Shown piece after piece: positions 1 to 6,491 of a DNA stretch of 14,218 bases. The position numbers and the translations under genes were made by a program. Source of the stretch: Verrucomicrobiota bacterium. GTDB lineage: Bacteria > Verrucomicrobiota > Verrucomicrobiia > Limisphaerales > AV2. A model generated the notes under the pieces. That model was given only the letters and a program-made list of their open reading frames with translations, was not told the origin of the DNA and made no database searches. The DNA is taken from contig QHPA01000025.1 in assembly GCA_003218935.1 (NCBI GenBank), forward strand, positions 1 through 14,218, read 5' to 3'. How positions within the stretch are numbered: position 1 is the first letter of the stretch; each line of letters starts with the position of its first letter.

Positions 1-523
1 CATTTACGCGCTGCAAGCCGCGCGCTACCTGACCGGCGAGGAACCGATCGTCGTCTCGGCCATGGAAACCAGGACCGATCCGGTCAAGTTCAAGGAAGTG
101 GATGAGTCCATTGTCTGGCAGCTCAAATTTCCCGGCGGCGTTCTCGCGTATTGCAGCACGACGTATCTGGTCAACGGCCTCAACCGTTACACGGCTTACG
201 CGGAGAAGGGCTGGTTCGGTCTCGATCCCGCTTACAGTTACGGCGGCATTCGGGGCCGGCGCAGCGACGGCCAGGAGATCAACGAACCCGAGATCGACCA
301 GTTCGCCGCCGAGATGGACGACTTCGCCCAGTGCATCCTCAACGACACACCGAGCAAAGTGTCGGACGAAGAAGGGCTGCGCGACATCAGGATTTTAATG
401 GCGGTTTACGAATCGCTTAAGACTGGCACGTCGGGTGAAGCTGGGGTAGTCTCGGGGCGTTTGAGTCGTGGACCGTGGAGTGTGAGTATCGTGTCGGTGC
501 GTCCTCAACTGTTCGGGCCATAA
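1..523 (+). CDS. Gfo/Idh/MocA family oxidoreductase, C-terminal part (5' end outside window)
   Basis: Frame 2 is open from the window edge to the TAA at 521-523, so the N-terminal NAD(P)-binding Rossmann domain is missing and only the C-terminal substrate/oligomer domain is visible. Recognisable pieces are YALQAARYLTGEEP near the start, TDPVKFKEVDESI, the YSYGGI stretch, EIDQFAAEMDDFAQCIL and EEGLRDIRILMAVYESLKTG. Together they match the end of glucose-fructose-oxidoreductase-like Gfo/Idh/MocA proteins, NAD(P)-dependent enzymes acting on sugars or sugar derivatives. Family members normally stop soon after the YES..TG motif (about position 427 here). This frame runs about 30 residues further into sequence with no family resemblance (433-520), which suggests a lost stop or a frameshift near the 3' end. 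It converges with the disulfide oxidoreductase, whose stop lies 14 bp beyond. The substrate cannot be told. Confidence 0.85.
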   Translation, partial: IYALQAARYLTGEEPIVVSAMETRTDPVKFKEVDESIVWQLKFPGGVLAYCSTTYLVNGLNRYTAYAEKGWFGLDPAYSYGGIRGRRSDGQEINEPEIDQFAAEMDDFAQCILNDTPSKVSDEEGLRDIRILMAVYESLKTGTSGEAGVVSGRLSRGPWSVSIVSVRPQLFGP

Positions 524-547
524 ACTCCACCACTCCATCACTCCGTT
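524..547. repeat. Octamer tandem repeat (ACTCCAnC-like) between convergent genes
   Basis: Three adjacent 8-bp units, ACTCCACC, ACTCCATC and ACTCCGTT, start directly after the TAA of the upstream plus-strand gene. The stop codon of the minus-strand disulfide oxidoreductase (538-540) lies inside the second and third units. The array belongs to the short-period repeats seen at many junctions in this window. Confidence 0.7.
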
Positions 548-1941
548 ACCCTGCCTGCTCGAATCCTCCCCGCCAACTCTTCCGCCGGATAAGTCCAAAT
601 CTCCGCAAGGGTCGGATGATAATGCGGCGTGACGGCCAGTTCGTGCACGGTCATTCGCCTGGCCATCGCTGCGATGATTTCGTGGATCAATTCGCCTCCC
701 ATCGGGCCGACGCAACAACCGCCGAGAATTTCGCCTGTGTCCGGATTTGCCAGCAGTTTCACAAAGCCGTCCCTGGCGTCCATGATCAGCGATTTGCCAT
801 GGTCGCTGAATGGATAACTGGCCGCAACGTAAGGAATATTCTTCGCTCTCGCTTCCTTTTCCGTCAATCCTACCGTGCCAATCTGCGGGTCGGTGAACAC
901 GACGTGCGCGAGCAATCGATAATCCATGTCGCGCGGCTGGTCCGGATGCGCGATGTTATGCGCGGCAATTTCACCCTGCTGAATCGCGATGTGCACGATC
1001 TCGTGCGGACCGGTGCAATCGCCGGCGGCGTAAATGTGCGGCGCGCTGGTTTGCATCTGCGCGTTGGTGACGATACGGTCGCGTTCGGCTTTCACCTCTG
1101 CTTTTTCCAAATGCAAAGGCGACGTGTTCGGTGCGCGACCTAGCGCGAACAGAATTTCTTCGGCGGCGAGGCGCACGGTCCTGCCGTCGTGCTCGAACGA
1201 GACGGCTTTCCCATCGCCCTCGCGCCCGGCGTCGAGCAGTCTGGTCTTCGTTAAAACAGTCATGCCGCCACGGCGAAAAACCCTCTCAAGTTCGGCCGCG
1301 GCGTCGGTGTCGAAATCGCGCAGGATGTGCTCGCTGCGTTGAATCAAAGTCACCTGCGTGTCGAAGCGCGCGAAGAACTGCGCGAACTCGACCGCTACAG
1401 CGCCGCCGCCGAGAATAATCAAGGACTTCGGCGGTTCGACCAGCCTGAGCGCATCGTCGCTGGTGAGATAGCCGGCTTCCCGGAGCGAGGGCAGGGGAGG
1501 CTCCGAGACGACGGAACCCGTGCTGATGATAAAATATTCGGCGGTGAGCGTTTCGCCGGTGCTGAGCGCGACGGTGTGCGGGTTGGTGAACCGGGCCGTT
1601 GCCCGAATAAATTTGAATTTGCCGCTCGTCAGCTGCTGGACGCGGTCGTCGGTGCAGTCTTTGACGATGGCGTTTTTTCGCGCCATGACCTGCGCGAAAT
1701 CGAACCCGACGTTTTTCGCGCGGATGCCCCAGGTCTCCGCGTGTCGCGCCAGGTGAATGACATCCGCCGCGTACAGCAGCGCCTTGGTGGGCATGCAGCC
1801 GCGCAGGATGCAAAGGCCGCCGACCTCCTTGCCGCCTTCGATGACGACCGTCTTCAAACCCGCGCTTGCCGCGGTGCGGGCCGCCGCGTAACCGCCGCTG
1901 CCGCCGCCGATGATGGCAATGTCGAAATCGAATTCGCTCAT
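538..1941 (-). CDS. FAD-dependent pyridine nucleotide-disulfide oxidoreductase (dihydrolipoyl dehydrogenase/mercuric reductase-like)
   Basis: The 467-residue protein has the full class-I flavoprotein disulfide reductase architecture. An N-terminal FAD-binding GGGSGG motif (residues 12-17) is followed by the redox-active CxxxxC pair in GGLCILRGCMPTK (C44, C49). The NAD(P)-binding GGGAVAVE is near 178-185 and the second FAD motif YAAGDC at 304-309. The C-terminal dimerisation domain carries the HPTLAE catalytic motif (H442, E447). The active-site segment departs from the usual CLNVGCIPSK, so the true substrate may not be lipoamide. No 2-oxoacid dehydrogenase genes are adjacent. I chose the ATG at 1941; a TTG at 1983 would add 14 residues unlike the family N-terminus. 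No clear ribosome-binding site precedes it. Length and motifs are complete, so a working cytoplasmic NAD(P)H-dependent redox enzyme is likely. Confidence 0.9.
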   Translation of the reverse strand: MSEFDFDIAIIGGGSGGYAAARTAASAGLKTVVIEGGKEVGGLCILRGCMPTKALLYAADVIHLARHAETWGIRAKNVGFDFAQVMARKNAIVKDCTDDRVQQLTSGKFKFIRATARFTNPHTVALSTGETLTAEYFIISTGSVVSEPPLPSLREAGYLTSDDALRLVEPPKSLIILGGGAVAVEFAQFFARFDTQVTLIQRSEHILRDFDTDAAAELERVFRRGGMTVLTKTRLLDAGREGDGKAVSFEHDGRTVRLAAEEILFALGRAPNTSPLHLEKAEVKAERDRIVTNAQMQTSAPHIYAAGDCTGPHEIVHIAIQQGEIAAHNIAHPDQPRDMDYRLLAHVVFTDPQIGTVGLTEKEARAKNIPYVAASYPFSDHGKSLIMDARDGFVKLLANPDTGEILGGCCVGPMGGELIHEIIAAMARRMTVHELAVTPHYHPTLAEIWTYPAEELAGRIRAGRVTE

Positions 1942-1997
1942 GCTTGAGAAGATGGAAGCGCGGCGAAAAAATGCAAATTTCAAAATTGAAGTCAGCG

Positions 1998-2027
1998 CAT
2001 CGTCCGATCATCATCAAGCGGACGATG
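1998..2027. promoter_or_regulatory. Perfect 9-bp inverted repeat in the divergent intergenic region
   Basis: CATCGTCCG (1998-2006) and CGGACGATG (2019-2027) are exact reverse complements separated by 12 bp. The site lies between the divergent starts of the disulfide oxidoreductase (1941, -) and the DUF5069 gene (2073, +), where an operator would be expected. It could equally be a hairpin in the 5' leader of either transcript. No regulator gene is nearby. Confidence 0.4.
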
Positions 2028-2044
2028 ATTCAAACCTCGGCACG

Positions 2045-2067
2045 GTTGAACGTTTTAACGATTTAAC
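2045..2067. repeat. Short-period repeat (GTTnnAAC-like, 7-8 bp units)
   Basis: Units GTTGAAC, GTTTTAAC and GATTTAAC follow each other and end five bases before the ATG of the DUF5069 gene. They resemble the TTCAACGA repeat at 2538-2553 and 3298-3313 and the array at 7312-7347, so they appear to be one sequence family. Confidence 0.5.
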
Positions 2068-2072
2068 GAACC

Positions 2073-2498
2073 ATGGCCGACCTCATTTATCCTCGCAGCC
2101 CGCGTGAAACAATGTGCGGCTGGACGCACCTGCCGCGCTATATTGATAAGATTCGCCTGCATCTCGCGGGCAAACTTCATCCGGATTATCAGCCGAACCT
2201 GGGCAAGGGCTTCGACGAAAGGTGGCTGAAGGCCGCCGGTCTCACGCAGGAGCAATTTATCGAAGTTGTTAGAGGCACGATCACGGACGGCCAGGTTGCG
2301 GACTGGGTCCTGAAGAACGTGAAGAAGAGCGACGCGGACAAACGCGCTCACGCCGAGTCCATGCTCAATCATCCGCGGCCCGACGACGCCGAAATGCAGG
2401 CCCGCCTCAAGCTGCGCAAAGAGCAGGCGGGGTTGACCCATCGCGATGACATCAAAACGTTTGTCGATTTCATTGACGCCGACGAGAAGCGAATGTGA
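2073..2498 (+). CDS. DUF5069 domain-containing protein
   Basis: The 141-residue protein begins MADLIYPRSPRETMCGW and continues with HLPRYIDKIRLHLAGKLH, then LGKGFDERWL. This opening is characteristic of the DUF5069 family. The rest is mostly polar and charged, with no signal peptide or membrane segment, so it should be a small cytoplasmic protein. Members of this family are short, and this one looks full length from the ATG at 2073 to the TGA. The function is not known to me, and no catalytic motif stands out. The gene stands alone on the plus strand, divergent from the disulfide oxidoreductase and convergent with the lectin-fold gene. There is no Shine-Dalgarno sequence; the repeat at 2045-2067 takes the place where one would be. 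Confidence 0.85.
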   Translation: MADLIYPRSPRETMCGWTHLPRYIDKIRLHLAGKLHPDYQPNLGKGFDERWLKAAGLTQEQFIEVVRGTITDGQVADWVLKNVKKSDADKRAHAESMLNHPRPDDAEMQARLKLRKEQAGLTHRDDIKTFVDFIDADEKRM

Positions 2499-2508
2499 GG
2501 CTTTAACC

Positions 2509-2544
2509 CGTTGAAACGTCGCCTTGCGGCAGCACGGTTCAACG
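2509..2544. terminator. Hairpin between convergent genes, possible bidirectional terminator
   Basis: CGTTGAAACGT (2509-2519) pairs with ACGGTTCAACG (2534-2544) over 11 positions with one mismatch, leaving a 14-nt loop. It sits between the TGA of the DUF5069 gene (2498) and the stop of the opposite-strand lectin-fold gene (2547). There is no T-run on either side, so rho-independent termination is doubtful. The right arm overlaps the TTCAACGA repeat. Confidence 0.35.
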
Positions 2545-2553
2545 ATTCAACGC
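2538..2553. repeat. 16-bp repeat copy A, at the 3' end of the lectin-fold gene
   Basis: TTCAACGATTCAACGC is two 8-bp units. The minus-strand stop codon (TGA, 2547-2549) is formed by the repeat itself. An identical 16-mer in the same orientation lies at 3298-3313, so the gene between them is bracketed by direct repeats. Confidence 0.7.
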
Positions 2554-3290
2554 GCGGGCTCCGGCCGTGCGAAGAACTGCGTCTTCTTCGTTTCCACTAA
2601 CGGCCCCCAAACACGGATGTTGCGGACTTTGCCGATGTCGTCGAATGAGCCGAAGCCGATATAGCCTGCGGCAAAATTCCTGTCCGCGGCGGTCATGATC
2701 GGTTTGGTCATGTCGTCGAAATAGACCTTGATGCTGCCGTCGCTGAGCTTCCGTTCCAGCTTCGCGTGGTGCCATTGGCTCAGGCCCCAGGTAATGCCTT
2801 TGGTGGTCTGTTTTGCGATCGCCAGGCGCGGCTGGTTGTTCACGATGAAAACGTTGTGCGCGTGCGGATCGGCGGCGACGGCCAGGTGCACGTAATAGAA
2901 GTGCGTCGGGTCCCGCACGCCGAAGAACAAACACATGTCCTGGTGCGGGTAAGGCTCCTTCGTGGAAAGCAGGTCAGCTTCGAGTATAAAATCGCCGAAG
3001 ATTTTGTCCGCGATGAGCGCGATGTTCAGCGGGGAGCGGACGGCGGGGCTGTAATCGCTTTGCTGAAACAGTTCCAACGCCGGGCCGCTGTCGTCCTTGC
3101 TGAACCGCCAGGCTCCTGGATCGGTCAGGACAAAATCCTTCAGCGCCGCCGCCTGGTTGCATTTCTGGTCATACAGCAGTTTGTAGCCGGTGGGAAGACT
3201 GGCCGGCTCGCCGGCAACCGCCGAGCCGACGGCGAGCGTGAAAAGCGCTAACCATGTTGAGGCATTGAGACGATTCGAGTGCAGCCGCAT
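2547..3290 (-). CDS. Secreted concanavalin A-like/DUF1080-type carbohydrate-related protein
   Basis: The 247-residue protein starts with a Sec signal peptide: basic MRLHSNR, a hydrophobic core around residues 12-25, and probable cleavage at AVA|GEP after residue 26. The mature part has the beta-sandwich pattern of lectin-fold domains of the DUF1080 (3-keto-disaccharide hydrolase) and LamG type. Landmarks are FGDFILEADLLS, CLFFGVRD, FYYVHLA, WHHAKLERK, GSIKVYFDD and AAGYIGFGSFDD, followed by VRNIRVWG. It probably binds or cleaves a glycan or glycoside outside the cytoplasm, but no catalytic residues could be assigned. It is the last gene of a minus-strand trio, 27 bp after the Gfo/Idh/MocA gene. 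I prefer the ATG at 3290 to an upstream in-frame TTG (3302), because the TTG lies within a repeat. Confidence 0.75.
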   Translation of the reverse strand: MRLHSNRLNASTWLALFTLAVGSAVAGEPASLPTGYKLLYDQKCNQAAALKDFVLTDPGAWRFSKDDSGPALELFQQSDYSPAVRSPLNIALIADKIFGDFILEADLLSTKEPYPHQDMCLFFGVRDPTHFYYVHLAVAADPHAHNVFIVNNQPRLAIAKQTTKGITWGLSQWHHAKLERKLSDGSIKVYFDDMTKPIMTAADRNFAAGYIGFGSFDDIGKVRNIRVWGPLVETKKTQFFARPEPAR

Positions 3291-3297
3291 GGCTTGC

Positions 3298-3313
3298 TTC
3301 AACGATTCAACGC
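3298..3313. repeat. 16-bp repeat copy B, upstream of the lectin-fold gene
   Basis: This is an exact second copy of TTCAACGATTCAACGC (compare 2538-2553), in the same orientation. It fills most of the 27-bp spacer between the oxidoreductase stop (3318) and the ATG at 3290. Confidence 0.7.
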
Positions 3314-3317
3314 CATC

Positions 3318-4805
3318 TCACACCTTCGCCGGCACCTCGAACGGTTCGCGATACTCGCGTGTCAGCAGTGGGTTGGCGTGATGGTTGTTGGTGAATTTCT
3401 GCTGACGCGGATTCATCGTGAGAAACTCGCCGAGCGTCGCCTGAGTCCTGCTCAAGTCCACGCCGTTCGCTTCAAGGTGGTGCTGCATTCGCTCATAGGT
3501 TTTCACCGCGTCCTTGTCGGTTTTGATTTTCTCGCGGATTTCGTCCGGCAACGCGTGCTGGCCGAGGCGATACGAGACGTTGCCAGTGTGGCACAGCGCG
3601 CTGGAGATGAACCCTTCCTGAATGTCCGCGTTCAGGTCGCTGACCTTTCGGCTGCGCATCGCTTCAATGAAATTCTCGAAGTGGCTCGACGCACCGGACC
3701 ACTGTTTCACCTCTTTGCCATCCTTGTCGAAGGCGGTGGCGCTGGAATAATTCGGGACGAAGACGTGACCGCCTTCGCATTCGATGATCACGCAAACGCT
3801 GCCGCCTTTGCCTTTCTCGTCGGGATACCTGTCCATGTCGCCAGTGTTCCAGCCTTTGTCCGTCTGACGTGACTTGTCCCTCGGCAGGCCGCGCACTTCA
3901 AAGATCAACGGCGCTTTTTCATAATCGTGGTAAGCGATCAACGTGTTCGGAGTTTCGCCGTCGTCCTCGTAGCCCAATCGGCCGCCGATACCCCAGACGC
4001 GCGGCGATAATTCGGGTTCGCCCAGGAACCAGCGGGCGATGTCCATCTGGTGAATGCCCTGGTTGCCGACGTCGCCGTTGCCGTAGTCCCAGAACCAATG
4101 CCAGTCGTAATGAAAGTGCTGGCGATGAATCGGCGCCTTGGGCGCCGGTCCGCACCAAAGATCGTAATCCACGCTGGCCGGCGGCGGCTGCGGGCCATCC
4201 ACCTTGCCAATGCTCGCGCGCGGTTTGTAACACAGACCGCGGGCAATCACGATTTTGCCGAGGTTGCCGGCGCGGACCCATTCAATCGCTTCTTTGATCG
4301 CCTGGCTGGAGCGGCTCTGTGTGCCCGCCTGCACGATCCTTTTGTGTTTGCGCGCCGCCTCAACCATTTTGCTCCCTTCCCAGACGTTGTGACAGACCGG
4401 CTTCTCCACGTAAACGTCCTTGCCTGCTTGCACGCCCAGAATCGTGGCGAGCGAGTGCCAGTGGTTCGGTGTCGCGATGCTGATGGCGTCGAGGTCTTGC
4501 AGTTCGAGCAGTTTGCGGATGTCCGTGAAGCCTTCGACCTTTTCGTTGCGCTTGCTGAATTGCTCGACGGCGGCGTCCAGGATTGTTTTGTCAACGTCGC
4601 ACAGCGCGACGATGCGCACATTTTTCTTCGCCAGCCCGCGCAGTTCGGAGATGTGGTCCTTGCCGCGCCCGCCGAAGCCGACGACGGCCACGCGGATTTC
4701 ATCATTGGCGCCCGGCACGCGCGCCCACGAATAAGCAGGCAGGCTGACTGCGGCGGCGGTGAGGGCGGTGCTTTTGAGGAAACTTCTGCGGTTCATTGTT
4801 TTCAT
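3318..4805 (-). CDS. Gfo/Idh/MocA family oxidoreductase with Tat signal
   Basis: The 495-residue protein begins MKTMNRRSFLKSTALTAAAV, a twin-arginine (RRSFLK) signal with a small hydrophobic core, so it is exported folded with its cofactor. The Rossmann segment VAVVGFGGRGKDH is at residues 39-51. The family EKP motif is at 134-136 (VYVEKPVCHN), and GNQGIHQMDIARW (247-259) fits the conserved active-site region. These are NAD(P)-dependent sugar or sugar-derivative oxidoreductases. Tat-exported members with long C-termini are common in Planctomycetes and Verrucomicrobia. An open frame continues upstream to 5144, but that part runs antiparallel to no known domain and overlaps the DUF6807 gene, so the ATG at 4805 is chosen. 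It lies 28 bp after DUF6807 and 27 bp before the lectin-fold gene, and is probably cotranscribed with both. Confidence 0.92.
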   Translation of the reverse strand: MKTMNRRSFLKSTALTAAAVSLPAYSWARVPGANDEIRVAVVGFGGRGKDHISELRGLAKKNVRIVALCDVDKTILDAAVEQFSKRNEKVEGFTDIRKLLELQDLDAISIATPNHWHSLATILGVQAGKDVYVEKPVCHNVWEGSKMVEAARKHKRIVQAGTQSRSSQAIKEAIEWVRAGNLGKIVIARGLCYKPRASIGKVDGPQPPPASVDYDLWCGPAPKAPIHRQHFHYDWHWFWDYGNGDVGNQGIHQMDIARWFLGEPELSPRVWGIGGRLGYEDDGETPNTLIAYHDYEKAPLIFEVRGLPRDKSRQTDKGWNTGDMDRYPDEKGKGGSVCVIIECEGGHVFVPNYSSATAFDKDGKEVKQWSGASSHFENFIEAMRSRKVSDLNADIQEGFISSALCHTGNVSYRLGQHALPDEIREKIKTDKDAVKTYERMQHHLEANGVDLSRTQATLGEFLTMNPRQQKFTNNHHANPLLTREYREPFEVPAKV

Positions 4806-4830
4806 AATGTGTTCATTCGTGGTTTCTTGC
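4805..4830. repeat. Short repeat-like leader upstream of the Tat oxidoreductase
   Basis: On the minus strand the 28-bp spacer reads as ACCACGAATGAACACATT just before the ATG, with an ACGAATGAACA pattern. It looks like another short intergenic repeat type and leaves no room for a clear Shine-Dalgarno sequence. Only one copy is visible in this window, so the assignment is tentative. Confidence 0.3.
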
Positions 4831-4833
4831 GGA

Positions 4834-5727
4834 TCATGGTTTGGCGTATTCCGCGTAACGCTGCGCGACCTTCGCCTCTTTTTCATCGCCGGGGTGAATA
4901 TAGAAGCGGTAGCGGAAGGTGACACTTTTCCCGGCAGGCACGGTGAAATTGCCGGCGCCAGCGGGTTTCTTTTCAAAATCGTGCAGGCCGAACGGATTGG
5001 CGCCGAACAAACCGTAGTCGCGCACGTGCCACCAGGTCGGATGCCGCGGATTTTTCGGATGATCGAAAATAGCCACGCCCACAATCTTCCCGTTGACCGG
5101 GCCGTGATAATCGCACCAGTCGGCGCGCTTGCCCCACGTCTCACCGTCCCGCACTCCTTCGCTGTTGACGATGTGGCCGGTCGGTTTGCCTTTGTTGAAT
5201 TTGTTGGGCGCCAACCGCATCGTTTCGTTAAGCCGCATCGACATCATGCCTTCCTTGGTATCGCCGAAAACCAGATCACCGTTCGACGCGTGAACCGTGA
5301 CCTCATAATCGAAGAGCCGTTCCGCCGGGCGATTATAGATGCGAATCGTGCGGTCGTCAGTGCAAACCACTTTGCCGTCCGGCGCTACGTATTTGTCCTT
5401 CGACCTGATCACGCCTTCGTCGCGGCTGGATTTGATTTCGGTGAACTCCTCGTGCACGGTCCGGCCGGCCTTTGGTTCCTCGCTCCAGAAATCGACGCCG
5501 TTCATCTCGCCGTGCTCGAACCAGAGCGAGCGATGATGCTTGTGATCGTGTTCCTCGTTGTCAGCGTCTTTCATCGGCCAGTCGCGCGTCATCGGCAGGC
5601 CGTCCGGTCCGATGATCGGGTAAAGGAACGGCCGGGAGACATCCTTGAAATGATATTCGCTAAACAACTCGCCGTTGATCTCGATGCGCAGCCGGTCGTC
5701 AAGCCGGGTGATCTTGACGCCGTCCAT
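4834..5727 (-). CDS. DUF6807 (PmoA-like) family protein
   Basis: The 297-residue protein carries hallmark blocks of the DUF6807 family, often labelled 'PmoA family' although unrelated to methane monooxygenase catalysis. HHRSLWFEHGEMNGVDFW is at residues 64-81, followed later by HPKNPRHPTWWHVRDYG (about 223-239) and GLFGANPFG. The many His, Trp and Asp residues suggest a metal-dependent or carbohydrate-binding beta-rich fold, but the reaction is not established to my knowledge. There is no signal peptide from the ATG at 5727, so it would be cytoplasmic, unlike its two downstream neighbours. It is the first gene of the minus-strand trio, and its association with a Gfo/Idh/MocA protein points to glycoside or sugar breakdown. 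No Shine-Dalgarno sequence precedes the start. Confidence 0.88.
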   Translation of the reverse strand: MDGVKITRLDDRLRIEINGELFSEYHFKDVSRPFLYPIIGPDGLPMTRDWPMKDADNEEHDHKHHRSLWFEHGEMNGVDFWSEEPKAGRTVHEEFTEIKSSRDEGVIRSKDKYVAPDGKVVCTDDRTIRIYNRPAERLFDYEVTVHASNGDLVFGDTKEGMMSMRLNETMRLAPNKFNKGKPTGHIVNSEGVRDGETWGKRADWCDYHGPVNGKIVGVAIFDHPKNPRHPTWWHVRDYGLFGANPFGLHDFEKKPAGAGNFTVPAGKSVTFRYRFYIHPGDEKEAKVAQRYAEYAKP

Positions 5728-5735
5728 TGCGCCGA

Positions 5736-5765
5736 ATGTTACTGACCGAAACGAAGAGGGGTCAA
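5736..5765 (-). promoter_or_regulatory. Candidate sigma-70-like promoter for the DUF6807 operon
   Basis: On the minus strand TTGACC (5760-5765) is followed by an 18-bp spacer and TAACAT (5736-5741), matching 5/6 and 4/6 of the -35 and -10 consensus. The -10 ends only 8 bp before the ATG at 5727. If real, the transcript would be nearly or fully leaderless, which agrees with the missing ribosome-binding site. Confidence 0.35.
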
Positions 5766-5841
5766 TCCAAAATCCCTGGAGCCTGTTCCAGCTGCGGACC
5801 GTTCGTTACACGTGAGCCGGACGGATTGAATTGGGGGCAGC

Positions 5842-5858
5842 GCGCCCGCTTCGGGCGC
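5842..5858. repeat. GC-rich palindrome, 7-bp stem
   Basis: GCGCCCG (5842-5848) and CGGGCGC (5852-5858) are exact reverse complements around a CTT triloop. No T-run follows on either strand, so it is more likely a REP-type palindrome than an intrinsic terminator. Confidence 0.45.
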
Positions 5859-5903
5859 AGCCGATGGCGGCCTCGCCTTGGCTATCCTCGCGCGGTGAAG
5901 TGG

Positions 5904-5922
5904 CACGGGCGCCCCGCCCGTG
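5904..5922. repeat. GC-rich palindrome, 8-bp stem (REP-like)
   Basis: CACGGGCG (5904-5911) and CGCCCGTG (5915-5922) are exact reverse complements around a CCC triloop. The element lies 108 bp beyond the end of the lipoprotein gene, where it could act in transcript end protection. The absence of a T-run argues against intrinsic termination. Confidence 0.55.
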
Positions 5923-6030
5923 TGTTTCAGCAGGAGCCAGCCTTGTGGCAGACCGGGAAACTCACGGGCGCTGCCCTCGCCGAATTTTCCGGGCACGCGC
6001 TGCGGCGATTCTTGCCGTGTCGAGCCGCCT

Positions 6031-6468
6031 TTATTTCTTTTTGCTCTTTACAACCTTGACCTGCTTGTTCGCGTAATCAATTACGAAGTCCATCCCCGGG
6101 GGTGGAAACGGTACGCTGTCCATACGCGCATTAGCGAATTCCGAGAAATCCTTCGGCATTCGTCCATTCTCCTGGATGAATTTGTGAAGCTGTATGGTCA
6201 TCAACGCGTGCACAGCGCCTTCGAGGGCGGCTGTGTTCTCTGCTGGTTGCACGACGGGTTGATTGGCGCGGCGCGCCGCCCGCGACGACTGCGAATCGAT
6301 TGCAGGTGCAGCCGCCGCAGTGCTCGAGGACGTATCCACCGAACTTGCATTCGCGTCGGGCTGCTGTTCCACCACCGGTTCGCTGGATCGAGGCGACGAG
6401 GCGACTTTCTCTCTGCATCCTGCCGGCAAAAGAGCAAGCATCAGGATCACTGAGGGTGTGAGTCTCAT
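6031..6468 (-). CDS. Small lipoprotein, partner of the prepilin-like gene
   Basis: The 145-residue protein has a lipoprotein signal: MRLTPS, a hydrophobic stretch, then LLPAGC with the likely lipidated Cys at residue 18. The -3 position is Pro rather than the usual Leu, so the lipobox is not perfect. Residues 20-85 are a Ser/Ala/Pro/Gln-rich, probably disordered linker. The C-terminal 60 residues form a small domain: ALMTIQLHKFIQENGRMP, DFSEFANARMDSVPFPPPG, then FVIDYANKQVKVVK. I believe similar small domains occur beside prepilin-like genes in Verrucomicrobiota, but I know no function. The gene starts 23 bp after the prepilin-like gene on the same strand, so the two are probably cotranscribed and may act together at the cell surface. 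The ATG at 6468 lacks a Shine-Dalgarno sequence. Confidence 0.7.
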   Translation of the reverse strand: MRLTPSVILMLALLPAGCREKVASSPRSSEPVVEQQPDANASSVDTSSSTAAAAPAIDSQSSRAARRANQPVVQPAENTAALEGAVHALMTIQLHKFIQENGRMPKDFSEFANARMDSVPFPPPGMDFVIDYANKQVKVVKSKKK

Positions 6469-6491
6469 AAGAGGGAGCAGATATCCTGATC

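Larger units (their letters stand above)
5728..6030. other. 303-bp gene-free stretch between the sugar operon and the lipoprotein gene
   Basis: No convincing coding sequence is present; the open frames here have no family resemblance and no start context. It holds the candidate DUF6807 promoter at its left end and two GC-rich perfect palindromes, at 5842-5858 and 5904-5922. Downstream of these, the CACGGGCG motif core recurs in part (around 5968-5980), so the area may be a composite of interspersed repeats. Confidence 0.5.

Noticed and set aside
4806..5144. 113-residue N-terminal extension of the Tat oxidoreductase
   Set aside because: It overlaps the DUF6807 coding sequence in another frame, is Arg/Ser-rich, and would bury the RRSFLK Tat signal inside the protein.
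4759..5745. Plus-strand open frame of 328 residues opposite the DUF6807 gene
   Set aside because: The minus strand carries well-conserved DUF6807 motifs; the plus-strand translation has no recognisable feature and no start context.
5904..5922. Intrinsic terminator for the lipoprotein gene
   Set aside because: The stem is strong, but neither strand has a T-run after it, and it lies more than 100 bp beyond the stop codon.
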